This document shows, piece after piece, positions 16,488 through 25,605 of a DNA stretch of 64,000 nt. A program made the position numbers and the translations under genes. The stretch's first letter is position 1. Every line of letters begins with the position of its first letter. The stretch comes from Paracoccaceae bacterium (lineage in GTDB: Bacteria; Pseudomonadota; Alphaproteobacteria; Rhodobacterales; Rhodobacteraceae), in assembly GCA_009773055.1 (NCBI GenBank), contig WOUW01000004.1, positions 1-64,000 of the forward strand, in the 5' to 3' direction. Under the pieces are notes generated by a model that was not told where the DNA came from, ran no database searches, and saw only the letters and a list, made by a program, of their open reading frames with translations.

Positions 16488-17312
16488 ATGTTCCGACACA
16501 AGCGCTATGAACGGTCCTGGATCAGCCTTGGGTATGAAACCCTGGAGCTGATCTATCACGCGGGCGTCCGCACCCTGCGGAAGTCGAACCACAACGCGAT
16601 CCTCGGACTTGTGATGGCGATCGTGCAGTCGCTCATCATGCTTCTGGTTATGTATTTCATGATGAGCCTGTTCGGCATGCGCCGGGTCGCAGTGCGTGGC
16701 GATTTCATGTTGTATGTGATGTCCGGCGTCTTCATGTTCATGACCCACATCAAGGCCATCGGCGCGGTTGCATCTGCCGATGGCCCGACTTCGGCGATGA
16801 TGATGCACGCGCCGATGAACCCGATCATCTCGATCATGGGGGCGGCGCTGGGCTCGCTTTACCAGCAGACGCTGGCGGCCTCGGTCATCCTGTTCGTCTA
16901 CCATGCCGCGTTCACCCCGATCACCATCGATGAACCGGTGGGCATGCTGGGGATGTATCTTCTGTCCTGGTTCGCCGGGATCGGCATCGGCATGGTGTTC
17001 CTGTCCGCGATGCCCTGGCAGCCCGAGGGCGTGGGGATTCTCAAGACGCTCTATCAGCGCGCGAATGTCATCGCGTCGGGCAAGATGGTCCTGGCAAACA
17101 ACCTGCAACCCAGCCGCCGCGACTGGTTTGACTGGAACCCGCTGTTCCACACCATCGACCAGGGACGCGGCTATGTCTTCCTGAACTACACGCCGCGTTA
17201 TACCCACTACGACTATGCGATCTACTTTTCGCTGGTCTGCATCATGATCGGCCTGATGGCTGAATTCTTCACCCGCCAGCATGCCTCGGCCAGCTGGAAC
17301 AAACGGCATTGA
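16488..17312 (+). CDS. ABC-2 type permease, polysaccharide-export-like (orphan)
   Basis: An integral membrane protein of the ABC-2 family, similar in layout to capsule/O-antigen exporter permeases of the KpsM/Wzm type. The 274 residues contain an amphipathic N-terminus and about six hydrophobic segments, including AILGLVMAIVQSLIMLLVMY, a Met-rich FMLYVMSGVFMFM, ISIMGAALGSLYQQTLAAS and YAIYFSLVCIMIGLMAEF. The ATG at 16488 follows AAGGAAGG by 5 nt. No ATPase partner is adjacent, so the partner must be elsewhere. Its place between the glycan genes and dnaK suggests, but does not show, export of that glycan. Confidence 0.65.
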   Translation: MFRHKRYERSWISLGYETLELIYHAGVRTLRKSNHNAILGLVMAIVQSLIMLLVMYFMMSLFGMRRVAVRGDFMLYVMSGVFMFMTHIKAIGAVASADGPTSAMMMHAPMNPIISIMGAALGSLYQQTLAASVILFVYHAAFTPITIDEPVGMLGMYLLSWFAGIGIGMVFLSAMPWQPEGVGILKTLYQRANVIASGKMVLANNLQPSRRDWFDWNPLFHTIDQGRGYVFLNYTPRYTHYDYAIYFSLVCIMIGLMAEFFTRQHASASWNKRH

Positions 17313-17456
17313 TCCGGGGCCGGAGCCTTGCCCTGTGGTTGCCTGCCGGTGCTTCGGTTGCCCAAAACCTTCCCGCACTGCCGTGACCCTACCCGGGAAA
17401 CCCCGCATTTTCCGCATCATCCGGGAAGATTCGCCGCAAACCGCACGCGCCAACCG

Positions 17457-17485
17457 TTGCAGGCCCCAAAACGCCTGCCTATATA
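17457..17485 (+). promoter_or_regulatory. Heat-shock-like (RpoH) promoter of dnaK
   Basis: TTGCAG (17457-17462), 17 nt, TATATA (17480-17485), written CCTATATAC in context. Alphaproteobacterial RpoH promoters have a CTTG-type -35 and a CTATAT-type -10, which this matches closely. It lies 110 nt before the dnaK ATG. No CIRCE element is present in the leader. Confidence 0.6.
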
Positions 17486-17595
17486 CGCCTCACACGGGCG
17501 CCGGGCCGCCAGACCTGACGTCTTTTCTCATGGTGGGGATGCCTGATTATCAAGGGTCCTTGCCGGAACATCGCCTGAAGTAAAGGGATACACAC

Positions 17596-19503
17596 ATGGC
17601 CAAAGTCATCGGTATTGACCTCGGGACCACGAACTCCTGCGTTGCCATCATGGATGGTTCGCAGCCTCGCGTCATCGAAAACTCGGAAGGCGCGCGCACG
17701 ACGCCTTCGATCGTCGGCTTCACGGAAAGCGAACGCCTGGTGGGCCAGCCCGCCAAGCGTCAGGCCGTCACCAACCCGGCGAACACCGTTTTTGCGGTAA
17801 AGCGCCTGATCGGTCGCCGTCTGGGCGACGCCGAGGTGGAAAAGGACAAGAAGCTTGTCCCCTATTCCATCGTCGATGGCGGCAACGGCGACGCCTGGGT
17901 GCAAGTGCGCGGCGAGAAGTATTCGCCCAGCCAGGTCTCGGCCTTCATCCTGCAGAAGATGAAGGAAACGGCGGAAAGCTATCTGGGTGAAACCGTCACT
18001 CAGGCCGTGATCACGGTTCCCGCCTATTTCAACGACGCCCAGCGTCAGGCGACCAAGGATGCAGGCAAGATCGCCGGCCTTGAAGTCCTTCGCATCATCA
18101 ACGAACCGACGGCGGCCGCACTCGCCTATGGCCTGGACAAGAAGGAAGCCCGCACGATCGCGGTCTATGACCTTGGCGGCGGCACATTCGACATCACGAT
18201 CCTGGAGATCGATGACGGCCTGTTCGAGGTGAAGTCCACCAACGGCGACACCTTCCTGGGTGGCGAAGACTTCGACATGCGCATCGTCCAGTACCTCGCC
18301 GATGAGTTCAAGAAAGAGCATGGCGCCGATCTGACCCTGGACAAGATGGCGCTGCAGCGTCTGAAGGAGGCCTCGGAAAAGGCCAAGATCGAGCTTTCGT
18401 CGTCGCAACAGACTGAAATCAACCAGCCTTTCATCAGCATGGACAAGAACACCGGGCAGCCCCTGCACCTGGTGGTCAAGCTGACGCGGTCCAAGCTCGA
18501 AAGCCTGGTCGAGGATCTGATCAAGAAGTCGATCAAGCCCTGCATGGCCGCGCTGAAGGATGCCGGTGTGTCCAAGGACGACATCGACGAGGTTGTGCTT
18601 GTGGGCGGTATGACCCGCATGCCTCGCGTCGTGGAGGAAGTGACCAAGTTCTTCGGGAAAGAGCCCCACAAGGGCGTGAACCCCGATGAAGTCGTGGCGC
18701 TGGGCGCGGCTATCCAGGCTGGCGTTCTGCAAGGCGACGTCAAGGACGTGGTGCTTCTGGACGTGACCCCGTTGTCGCTGGGCATCGAGACGCTTGGTGG
18801 CGTGTTCACCCGTCTGATCGACCGCAACACGACGATCCCGACCAAAAAGAGCCAGGTCTTCTCGACCGCCGAGGACAACCAGAACGCGGTGACCATCCGC
18901 GTGTTCCAGGGCGAGCGTGAGATGGCCGCCGACAACAAGATGCTGGGCCAGTTCAATCTGGAACAGATCCCGCCCGCCCCGCGTGGCGTGCCGCAGATCG
19001 AGGTGACCTTCGACATTGACGCCAACGGCATCGTGTCGGTGAAAGCCAAGGACAAGGGCACCAACAAAGAGCAGGCGATCACCATCCAGGCCTCGGGTGG
19101 TCTGTCGGATGCTGACATCGAACAGATGATCAGGGACGCCGAGGCGAATGCCGAAGCCGACAAGGAACGTCGCGAGCTGGTCGAGACCAAGAACCAGGGC
19201 GAAAGCCTGCTGCACTCGACCAAGAAGTCGCTGTCGGAACATGGTGACAAGGTCGACCCCTCTACCGTCGAGGCGATCGAGCTGGCGATGAGCCCGCTGG
19301 AAGACGCCTTGAAGGGCGAGGACGCAGGCAAGATCAAGGGCGCGATCCAGAACCTGACCGAAGCCGCGATGAAGCTGGGCGAAGCGATCTACAAGGCCAG
19401 CCAGTCGGAAGCCAGCGACAAGGACGACGAGCCGCGACCGGTGGATGACGATGACATCGTCGACGCCGACTTCGAGGACCTGGGCAACAACAAGCGGAAG
19501 TAA
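17596..19503 (+). CDS. dnaK: Chaperone DnaK (Hsp70)
   Basis: ATP-dependent Hsp70 that binds exposed hydrophobic peptides with DnaJ and GrpE. The 635-residue protein has phosphate-1 [17 protein letters not shown], phosphate-2 [17 protein letters not shown], the adenosine motif [13 protein letters not shown], the linker [19 protein letters not shown], and a substrate-binding domain from about residue 395. The acidic C-terminal tail ([13 protein letters not shown]) is the usual DnaK end. AAGGGA precedes the ATG. dnaJ follows after a hairpin. Confidence 0.98.
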   Translation: MAKVIGIDLGTTNSCVAIMDGSQPRVIENSEGARTTPSIVGFTESERLVGQPAKRQAVTNPANTVFAVKRLIGRRLGDAEVEKDKKLVPYSIVDGGNGDAWVQVRGEKYSPSQVSAFILQKMKETAESYLGETVTQAVITVPAYFNDAQRQATKDAGKIAGLEVLRIINEPTAAALAYGLDKKEARTIAVYDLGGGTFDITILEIDDGLFEVKSTNGDTFLGGEDFDMRIVQYLADEFKKEHGADLTLDKMALQRLKEASEKAKIELSSSQQTEINQPFISMDKNTGQPLHLVVKLTRSKLESLVEDLIKKSIKPCMAALKDAGVSKDDIDEVVLVGGMTRMPRVVEEVTKFFGKEPHKGVNPDEVVALGAAIQAGVLQGDVKDVVLLDVTPLSLGIETLGGVFTRLIDRNTTIPTKKSQVFSTAEDNQNAVTIRVFQGEREMAADNKMLGQFNLEQIPPAPRGVPQIEVTFDIDANGIVSVKAKDKGTNKEQAITIQASGGLSDADIEQMIRDAEANAEADKERRELVETKNQGESLLHSTKKSLSEHGDKVDPSTVEAIELAMSPLEDALKGEDAGKIKGAIQNLTEAAMKLGEAIYKASQSEASDKDDEPRPVDDDDIVDADFEDLGNNKRK

Positions 19504-19521
19504 GCCGCGAGGAACAGGAAA

Positions 19522-19549
19522 AGGGGCGGTCTGGCAACGGACCGCCCCT
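19522..19549 (+). terminator. Hairpin between dnaK and dnaJ
   Basis: AGGGGCGGTC, 8-nt loop, GACCGCCCCT: a perfect 10-bp stem 19 nt after the dnaK stop and 26 nt before the dnaJ start. No T-tract follows, so partial Rho-dependent termination or 3' protection of the dnaK message is more likely than full termination. Either would raise DnaK over DnaJ. Confidence 0.55.
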
Positions 19550-19575
19550 CACCGGTTCCACATGGGGGTTTTGCC

Positions 19576-20730
19576 GTGGCAAAACGTGACTACTACGATG
19601 TTCTCGGGGCAAAGAAGGGCGCTTCGGCGGAAGAGCTGAAGAAGGCTTACCGGGCGAAAGCGAAAGAGCTTCACCCCGACCGGAACTCCGACAATCCGCA
19701 GGCCGAGGCTCAGTTCAAGGAAGTGAACGAGGCCTACGAAGTCCTGAAGGACGAGCAGAAGAAGGCGGCCTATGACCGCTTTGGCCATGCAGCCTTCGAG
19801 GGCGGCATGGGCGGCGGTCAGCGACCCGGTGGCTATGGCCAGCAGGGGGACTTTGCCAGCGCGTTCTCGGACGTGTTCGAAGACCTGTTCGGCGATTTCA
19901 TGGGGCGCGGCGGCGCAGGTGGCGGCGGTGGCCGGTCGCGCGCGCAGCGGGGCTCCGACCTGCGCTACAACATGCGGGTGTCGCTGGAAGAAGCCTACAC
20001 CGGCGTCCAGAAGACGATCTCGGTTCCGACCTCGACCACCTGTGACACCTGTCACGGCTCGGGTGCCGAAGGCGGGGCTGAACCCGTCACCTGTCCGACC
20101 TGCAACGGCATGGGCAAGGTCCGGGCGCAGCAGGGCTTTTTCACCATCGAGCGGACCTGCCACCAGTGCAACGGCATGGGCCAGATCATCAAGAACCCCT
20201 GCAAGACATGCGGTGGCCAAGGCCGGTTGCAGCGCGAAAAGCAGCTGTCGGTCAACATCCCGCAAGGGGTGGAAACCGGCACCCGGATCCGGCTGGCCGG
20301 TGAGGGGGAGGCGGGCTTGCGCGGCGGGCCGAATGGCGACCTCTACATCTTCATCGAGGTGAAGGAACACGCGCTTTTCCAGCGCGACGGCGTGCATCTG
20401 TTCTGCCGCGTGCCGGTCTCGATGCCGACGGCGGCGCTGGGGGGCGAGATCGAGGTGCCGACGATCGACGGCGGCAAGGCGCGGGTCAAGGTCCCGGCCG
20501 GCGCGCAGTCGGGCAAGCAGATGCGGCTTCGCATGAAGGGGATGCCGGCGCTGCGGTCGTCGAACACCGGGGACATGGTGATCGAGCTTGCGGTGGAAAC
20601 CCCGGTCAACCTGACCTCTCGGCAACGCGAGTTGCTGCGCGAGTTCGAGAAGTTGAGCGAGGAGAACAATCCAGAAAGCTCCAGCTTCTTCTCGAAGGTC
20701 AAGGGCTTCTGGGACGGGATGAAGGGGTGA
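19576..20730 (+). CDS. dnaJ: Co-chaperone DnaJ (Hsp40)
   Basis: Delivers unfolded proteins to DnaK and stimulates its ATPase. The 384-residue class I J-protein has the J-domain (1-70; [23 protein letters not shown] in [10 protein letters not shown]), a Gly-rich linker (about 76-118), and four CxxCxGxG zinc motifs ([32 protein letters not shown]; about 155-220), then the C-terminal substrate domain. It starts with GTG at 19576, directly before AKRDYYDVL. It follows dnaK and shares its promoter through the intervening hairpin. Confidence 0.97.
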   Translation: MAKRDYYDVLGAKKGASAEELKKAYRAKAKELHPDRNSDNPQAEAQFKEVNEAYEVLKDEQKKAAYDRFGHAAFEGGMGGGQRPGGYGQQGDFASAFSDVFEDLFGDFMGRGGAGGGGGRSRAQRGSDLRYNMRVSLEEAYTGVQKTISVPTSTTCDTCHGSGAEGGAEPVTCPTCNGMGKVRAQQGFFTIERTCHQCNGMGQIIKNPCKTCGGQGRLQREKQLSVNIPQGVETGTRIRLAGEGEAGLRGGPNGDLYIFIEVKEHALFQRDGVHLFCRVPVSMPTAALGGEIEVPTIDGGKARVKVPAGAQSGKQMRLRMKGMPALRSSNTGDMVIELAVETPVNLTSRQRELLREFEKLSEENNPESSSFFSKVKGFWDGMKG

Positions 20731-20731
20731 C

Positions 20732-20768
20732 CCGGGCGTATGGTGGGGGTTCAACCTCACCTGCCCGG
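20732..20768 (+). terminator. Two-part hairpin after dnaJ
   Basis: An outer stem CCGGGC/GCCCGG (20732-20737 with 20763-20768) encloses an inner 7-bp stem GGTGGGG/CCTCACC with loop GTTCAA. It begins 2 nt after the dnaJ stop. There is no T-run, so termination efficiency is uncertain. Confidence 0.4.
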
Positions 20769-20813
20769 TCTCCGTTAACCGTTTCTCAACCATGAGTCGG
20801 CGATGATCGGCGC

Positions 20814-21578
20814 ATGGTCATGTCGTTCAACGAACCCTTTCTACCCTTGGTCGCGCCTGCGGGGGATGCCGATGAGGCGGAACCGCAGGCGCTGACCGGG
20901 CGGCTGCCGTCCTACATCGCCGACCACCGCCAGCGCCTGCGCGACCGCTTCCAGCAAGGCGGCGGGGCGGCGCTTCCCGACTACGAACTCCTTGAACTCG
21001 TCCTCTTCCGCGCCATTCCCCGGCAGGACGTCAAGCCGCTTGCCCGGCTCCTCCTCGATACCTTCGGCGATTTCAACCGCGTCATCACCGCTTCCCCCGT
21101 GCGGCTGCAGATGGTCAAGGGCGCCGGACCCGCCGTGGTGCTGGAGCTGAAGCTGGTCGAAGCCGCCGCGCAACGCATGATGCGGGCACGCGTGATTCAT
21201 AAGCCGGTCCTGTCAAGTTGGGACGCCCTGCTTGACCACTGCCACACCACCATGGCGCACAGGGAAACCGAACAGTTCCGCGTCCTGTTCCTCGACCGCA
21301 AGAACGTGCTGATCGCAGATGAAGAGCAGGCCAAGGGCACCGTCGACCACGTCCCTGTCTACCCTCGTGAGATCGTCAAGCGGGCGCTGGAGCTGAACGC
21401 CTCGGCCCTGATCCTGGTCCACAACCACCCTTCGGGCGACCCGACACCGTCCGACGCCGATCTCTCCATGACCCATCAGGTCAAGGATGCCTGCGAGGCT
21501 TTGGGCCTCACGCTCCATGACCACCTGATCATCGGCAAAAGCCGCGAGCTGAGCTTCCGCTCACAGGGCTACCTTTAG
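20814..21578 (+). CDS. radC: RadC/YicR family JAMM protein
   Basis: A member of the UPF0758 (RadC) family: an N-terminal helix-hairpin-helix region and a C-terminal JAMM metalloprotease-like domain. The 254 residues contain DHRQRLRDRFQQGG, ELLELVLFRAIPRQDVKPLA, an HhH motif around VKGAGPAVVLELK, and the JAMM signature VHNHPSGDPTPSDAD. Despite the name, a direct role in DNA repair is not established. It has its own start 83 nt after dnaJ and no operon partner. Confidence 0.9.
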   Translation: MVMSFNEPFLPLVAPAGDADEAEPQALTGRLPSYIADHRQRLRDRFQQGGGAALPDYELLELVLFRAIPRQDVKPLARLLLDTFGDFNRVITASPVRLQMVKGAGPAVVLELKLVEAAAQRMMRARVIHKPVLSSWDALLDHCHTTMAHRETEQFRVLFLDRKNVLIADEEQAKGTVDHVPVYPREIVKRALELNASALILVHNHPSGDPTPSDADLSMTHQVKDACEALGLTLHDHLIIGKSRELSFRSQGYL

Positions 21579-21604
21579 CTCACCCTTTGCGCTACCGATG
21601 GCAT

Positions 21605-22288
21605 ATGAGCGAATTCGACCTTGTCATCTTCGACTGCGACGGCGTGCTGATCGACAGCGAGATCATCAGTGCCCGCATGCTGGTGACCGAGCTGTCGCGC
21701 CTCGGCCTGACAATCGACTTGGCCTATGTCGAACGCAATTTTCTGGGCCGCAGCTACCCCGTGGTGATGGAAACGATCCGGCGCGAGTTCGGGCTGGACC
21801 TGCCGCCCGGTTTCGAGGCGCAGTATCGCGAGGCGCTGCTTGCCGCGTTCCAGCAAGAGCTGAAGGTCGTCCCCCATGTCCATGAGGTGCTGACCCAGAT
21901 CGGCGTGCCCTTCTGCGTGGCCACTTCGTCCAGCCCACGCCGGGTCGAGATCTCGCTAAAGTTGGTCGGCCTGACGACGCTCGTCGGTGGCAGGGTCTAT
22001 ACCTCGACCCTCGTCGCCCGCGGCAAACCCGCACCGGACCTTTTCCTTTATGCGGCCGAGAAGATGGGTGCGCGACCGGACCGCACGCTGGTGATCGAAG
22101 ACAGCTTGACCGGCATCCGTGCAGGGATCGCGGCGGGGATGACGGTCTGGCGCTTTGTCGGCGGTAGCCACTTGGGGGCCGAAGCCCCGCCAGAACCCGA
22201 CGATGCCCGCCCGCACCGCAGGCTTGTCAGCTTTGCCGACTTTTTCCAGATTGCGCCCACCCTGAGATCAGCCAGGCAAACCGCATGA
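21605..22288 (+). CDS. HAD-superfamily phosphatase of the polyol operon
   Basis: A subfamily IA HAD hydrolase of the beta-phosphoglucomutase/GPH type. The 227-residue protein has motif I VIFDCDGVLIDSE (nucleophile D10, acid/base D12), motif II VATSSSPRR and motif IV VIEDSLTGIRAGIAAGM. The ATG at 21605 is used; a TTG at 21587 would add six residues of non-family sequence. Its stop overlaps the regulator start by 4 nt (ATGA), so it is coupled to the polyol operon. Likely substrates are a sugar phosphate or polyol phosphate, but none can be named from sequence. Confidence 0.85.
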   Translation: MSEFDLVIFDCDGVLIDSEIISARMLVTELSRLGLTIDLAYVERNFLGRSYPVVMETIRREFGLDLPPGFEAQYREALLAAFQQELKVVPHVHEVLTQIGVPFCVATSSSPRRVEISLKLVGLTTLVGGRVYTSTLVARGKPAPDLFLYAAEKMGARPDRTLVIEDSLTGIRAGIAAGMTVWRFVGGSHLGAEAPPEPDDARPHRRLVSFADFFQIAPTLRSARQTA

Positions 22289-23193
22289 GCGTGGAACCCA
22301 CTTTGCAGGACGAAGCGGCCCGGGCTGGCTGGCTTTACTATGTCGCGGGGATGACGCAGGACCAGATCGCGTCCGAACTGGGGGTCAGTCGCCAGCGGGC
22401 GCAGCGCCTGGTCAGCCGGGCGATGGCCGAAGGGCTGATCCATGTCCGCCTGAACCACCGGATCGGCGCCTGCCTGGACCTCGAGGCCGCCCTGCGCGAC
22501 CGTTTCGGATTGGACCGCGTGCGTGTCGCACCGGGTCTAGGGCCGGGTGGCGACCCGGTGCGCGCGATGGCTCCGGCGGCAGCGGCAGAGCTGGAACGCT
22601 TCCTTCGGATGCCCGAGCCGCTGGTCATTGCGCTGGGGACGGGGCGGGCGATGCGCGGCATGGTCGATGCCATGATCGAGATGGAGGCGCCTCAGCACCG
22701 TCTGGTGTCCTTGATCGGGAACATCGCTCCCGATGGGTCTGCCAGTTTCTTCGACGTGGTCATGCGGATTGCTGACAAGGTCCGCGCGCCGCATTATCCG
22801 ATGCCGGTGCCGGTGATCAGCCCGACACCCGAAGAGAACGCGGCCTTCCACCGGCTGGGCCCGGTGCAGAAGGTGGTCGAACTGATGTCAAACGACGCGC
22901 CGCTTCTGGCCGATGGTTTCGTCAGTCGCGACGAACTGGACGAGATGCAGGCCGCGGGTGCCGCGGGCGAAGTGGCGGGCTGGGTCTTCGATTCGGAGGG
23001 TCGCTACCTTGATCTCGGGACCAACCGCCGGACGGGCGGGGTCCGGGTCGCCCAAGGTCTTGATCGCCCGTCGATCGGGATTGCTGCGGGTGCATCCAAG
23101 GTTCCGGCGATCCATGCTGCGATAAAATCAAGAATAATCAACGGTCTGGTGACCGACGAGCCGAGTGCGAGAGCACTTCTGGCCCGCAACTGA
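22285..23193 (+). CDS. smoC: SorC-family transcriptional regulator of polyol use
   Basis: A sugar-sensing regulator of the SorC/DeoR type. The 302 residues start with an HTH (about 15-60; YYVAGMTQDQIASELGVSRQ), followed by a sugar-binding domain similar to sugar-phosphate isomerases (VIALGTGRAMRGMVDAM, LIGNIAPDGSASFFDVVMRI, PSIGIAAGASKVPAIHAAI). It precedes smoE by 105 nt, and the split inverted repeat at 23243-23275 is its most likely site. The inducer is probably a polyol or its phosphate; whether it activates or represses cannot be seen. The smoC symbol is by position. Confidence 0.85.
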   Translation: MSVEPTLQDEAARAGWLYYVAGMTQDQIASELGVSRQRAQRLVSRAMAEGLIHVRLNHRIGACLDLEAALRDRFGLDRVRVAPGLGPGGDPVRAMAPAAAAELERFLRMPEPLVIALGTGRAMRGMVDAMIEMEAPQHRLVSLIGNIAPDGSASFFDVVMRIADKVRAPHYPMPVPVISPTPEENAAFHRLGPVQKVVELMSNDAPLLADGFVSRDELDEMQAAGAAGEVAGWVFDSEGRYLDLGTNRRTGGVRVAQGLDRPSIGIAAGASKVPAIHAAIKSRIINGLVTDEPSARALLARN

Positions 23194-23221
23194 CCTTCGC
23201 AGATGCGGCGGAAGAGGGGGC

Positions 23222-23275
23222 TTGACGACTCTGGTCCAAGTGTGAGCATTTACCCAACAGGCGATGATTTGCTCA
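23222..23275 (+). promoter_or_regulatory. smoE promoter with split TGAGCA/TGCTCA operator
   Basis: A -35 TTGACG (23222-23227) and a weak -10 AGCATT (23245-23250) are 17 nt apart. A perfect inverted repeat TGAGCA (23243-23248) and TGCTCA (23270-23275) has half-site centres 27 bp apart; the left half overlaps the -10. This layout suits an oligomeric SorC-type regulator. The gap between the regulator and smoE genes holds nothing else, and a strong GGGAGGA Shine-Dalgarno ends it. Confidence 0.5.
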
Positions 23276-23298
23276 TACGCTGATCCAGGGAGGATTAC

Positions 23299-24612
23299 AT
23301 GACCAAGACGCTTCGCGCCCTTATGGGTGCAACGGCTTTGGTTGCGCTTTCGGGCGCGGCCATGGCCGAGACCACCATTACCGTCGCCACCGTCAACAAC
23401 GGCGACATGGTCCGCATGCAGGGCCTGATGGATGACTTCTATGCCAAGCATCCCGACATCAAGGTCGAGTGGGTGACGCTGGAAGAGAACGTCCTGCGCC
23501 AGAACGTCACCACCGATATTGCCACCGGCGGCGGTCAGTATGATGTGATCACCATCGGCACTTACGAGGTTCCGATCTGGGCCAAGCAGGGCTGGCTCGA
23601 AAGCCTGAACGATCTGCCGGCCGATTATGATGTCGATGACCTACTGCCCGCGATCCGCGGTGGCCTGACCGTCGACGGCAACCTTTATGCCTCGCCCTTC
23701 TACGGTGAATCGTCCTTCGTGAACTACCGCAAGGACCTGGCCGAAAAGGCTGGCATCACCATCCCGGACGCGCCCACCTGGGACGACATCAAGAAGGCTG
23801 CGGCGGCGATGACCGACACCGCCAACGGCATCTACGGCATCTGCCTGCGCGGCAAGGCCGGCTGGGGCGAGAACATGGCCTTCCTGACCACCATGGCGAA
23901 CAGCTATGGCGCGCGCTGGTTCGATGAAAACTGGGTTCCCCAGTTCGACCAGCCGGAATGGAAAGCCGTGATGACCGACTATGTCGAGCTTCTGACCAAG
24001 TATGGCCCGCCCGGCGCATCGAACAACGGCTACAACGAGAACCTCACCCTGTCGCTGCAAGGCAAATGCGCGATGCGTATGGACGCCACCGTGTCGGCAG
24101 GCTCGCTGACCGACCCGGCCCAGTCCGAGTTTGCTGACAAGGTCGGTTTTGCTCTGGCTCCCGACGCTGGTCTGGGCAAGCGCGCCAACTGGCTCTGGGC
24201 TTGGTCGCTGGCTGTTCCGGCATCGTCCGATGCCAAGGATGCCGCCAAGACCTTCGTGAACTGGGCGACCAACAAGGACTACATCGCGCTGGTTGCTTCG
24301 AAAGAAGGCTGGCGCAATGCACCTCCCGGCACGCGGACCTCGCTGTATTCCAACCCGGAGTATGCAGCCCTGCCGTTCGCCAAGATGACCATCGACTCGA
24401 TCAACGCGGCTGACCCGACCAACCCGACTGTGAAGCCGGTGCCTTACGTCGGCGTGCAGTTCGTCGCGATCCCCGAGTTCGCCGGTCTGGCAACCAGCGT
24501 CGGCGAAATCTTCTCGGCAGCCCTTGCCGGCCAGAAGACCGTCGACGAGGCTCTGGCCGAGGCTCAGGCCCTGGCTGTGTCCGAAATGACCGCCGCTGGC
24601 TACATCAAGTAA
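23299..24612 (+). CDS. smoE: Sorbitol/mannitol ABC transporter substrate-binding protein
   Basis: Periplasmic solute-binding protein that delivers hexitols to SmoFG. The 437 residues begin with a Sec signal peptide (LMGATALVALSGAAMAE) and continue with a type 1 extracellular solute-binding fold: TTITVATVNNGDM, YDVITIGTYEVPIWAKQGWL, YASPFYGESSFVNYRKDLAE. It resembles the SmoE/MtlE polyol subgroup and heads a smoE-smoF-smoG-smoK-smoS-mtlK gene order. The hairpin with T-run behind it should make it the most abundant product of the operon. Confidence 0.93.
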   Translation: MTKTLRALMGATALVALSGAAMAETTITVATVNNGDMVRMQGLMDDFYAKHPDIKVEWVTLEENVLRQNVTTDIATGGGQYDVITIGTYEVPIWAKQGWLESLNDLPADYDVDDLLPAIRGGLTVDGNLYASPFYGESSFVNYRKDLAEKAGITIPDAPTWDDIKKAAAAMTDTANGIYGICLRGKAGWGENMAFLTTMANSYGARWFDENWVPQFDQPEWKAVMTDYVELLTKYGPPGASNNGYNENLTLSLQGKCAMRMDATVSAGSLTDPAQSEFADKVGFALAPDAGLGKRANWLWAWSLAVPASSDAKDAAKTFVNWATNKDYIALVASKEGWRNAPPGTRTSLYSNPEYAALPFAKMTIDSINAADPTNPTVKPVPYVGVQFVAIPEFAGLATSVGEIFSAALAGQKTVDEALAEAQALAVSEMTAAGYIK

Positions 24613-24621
24613 GGTGCAATT

Positions 24622-24664
24622 CCGGGCCGCAGTCTGTGGCCCGGGGACCTGATACGGCTTTTTT
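24622..24664 (+). terminator. Intercistronic attenuator between smoE and smoF
   Basis: CCGGGCCGCA, loop GTC, TGTGGCCCGG (24622-24644) forms a 10-bp stem with one G-U pair. A six-T run follows at 24659-24664, 14 nt after the stem. It lies 10 nt behind the smoE stop. Partial termination here would give high binding protein and lower permease, the usual stoichiometry for ABC importers. Confidence 0.6.
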
Positions 24665-24723
24665 CCTCCGTTTCGGTGAAACGGCATTCTCTCCATCGGC
24701 ACCAGACCCCGGAGACCCATCCC

Positions 24724-25596
24724 ATGTCCACACAGTCCAGCCGCCTTGCCGCCCGCCTGATGGTCGCCCCTTCGGTCGCAGTGCTTCTGATCTGGATGAT
24801 CGTGCCGCTGGCGATGACGCTTTACTACTCGTTCCGGCTCTACCGGCTGATCTCGCCCGAACGGACCGGCTGGACCGGCTTTACCAACTACGTCTGGTTC
24901 TTCCAGTCGCCCGAGTTCTGGTTGGCCATGGGCAATACCTTGGCTCTGGTCGGTGGCGTGCTGGCGATCACCGTGGTCCTTGGACTTCTGATCGCGCTTC
25001 TGATCGACCAGCCCGTCAAGGGGCAGGGCATCCTGCGCATTCTGGTCATCGCACCGTTCTTCGTGATGCCGCCGGTTGCCGCGTCGATCCTGGAAAATCT
25101 GTTCATGCACCCGCAGAACGGGCTATTCGCGGCCATCGCGATGGGGTTCGGCGCGCAGCCGATCCTGTTCCTGCAGGACTATCCCATGCTGTCAGTCATC
25201 GGGATCGTGTCCTGGGAATGGCTGCCCTTCTCGACGCTGATCCTGCTGACAGCCTTGCAGTCTCTTTCCTCCGAACAGCTTGAGGCGGCCGAGATGGATG
25301 GCGCGTCTGCCTTCAACCGCTTTCGCTTCATCATCCTGCCTCATGCCACCCGGGCAATCACCGTGGTGATCCTGATCCAGACGATCTTCCTGCTGGGCAT
25401 CTTCGGCGAGATCTTCACCACCACGCAAGGCGGTCCCGGTTCGGCCTCGACCACGCTCCCGTACATGATCTTCAAGCAGGCCATCGCGGCCAAGGACATC
25501 GGGCGCGCAGCAGCAGGCGGGATCATCGCCGTGATCCTGGCCAACATCGTAGCCTACTTCCTGATGCGCGGCATCGGCCGGCACCTGGACGCGTAA
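24724..25596 (+). CDS. smoF: Polyol ABC transporter permease SmoF
   Basis: First membrane subunit of the sorbitol/mannitol importer, of the MalF type. The 290 residues have about six hydrophobic segments, starting with ARLMVAPSVAVLLIWMIVP, and the EAA loop EQLEAAEMDGASAFNRFRFI that contacts SmoK. The ATG at 24724 follows GGAGACCC; an upstream in-frame ATG at 24676 would add a non-family N-terminus. It is 10 nt from smoG. Confidence 0.92.
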   Translation: MSTQSSRLAARLMVAPSVAVLLIWMIVPLAMTLYYSFRLYRLISPERTGWTGFTNYVWFFQSPEFWLAMGNTLALVGGVLAITVVLGLLIALLIDQPVKGQGILRILVIAPFFVMPPVAASILENLFMHPQNGLFAAIAMGFGAQPILFLQDYPMLSVIGIVSWEWLPFSTLILLTALQSLSSEQLEAAEMDGASAFNRFRFIILPHATRAITVVILIQTIFLLGIFGEIFTTTQGGPGSASTTLPYMIFKQAIAAKDIGRAAAGGIIAVILANIVAYFLMRGIGRHLDA

Positions 25597-25605
25597 GGAG
25601 ACATC

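Noticed and set aside
17313-17595. CIRCE operator before dnaK
   Set aside because: The TTAGCACTC/GAGTGCTAA repeat is absent.
17479-19242. 587-codon open frame opposite dnaK
   Set aside because: It is antisense to a certain gene; high GC at third positions leaves the opposite frame open. The protein has no recognisable domain and no ribosome site.
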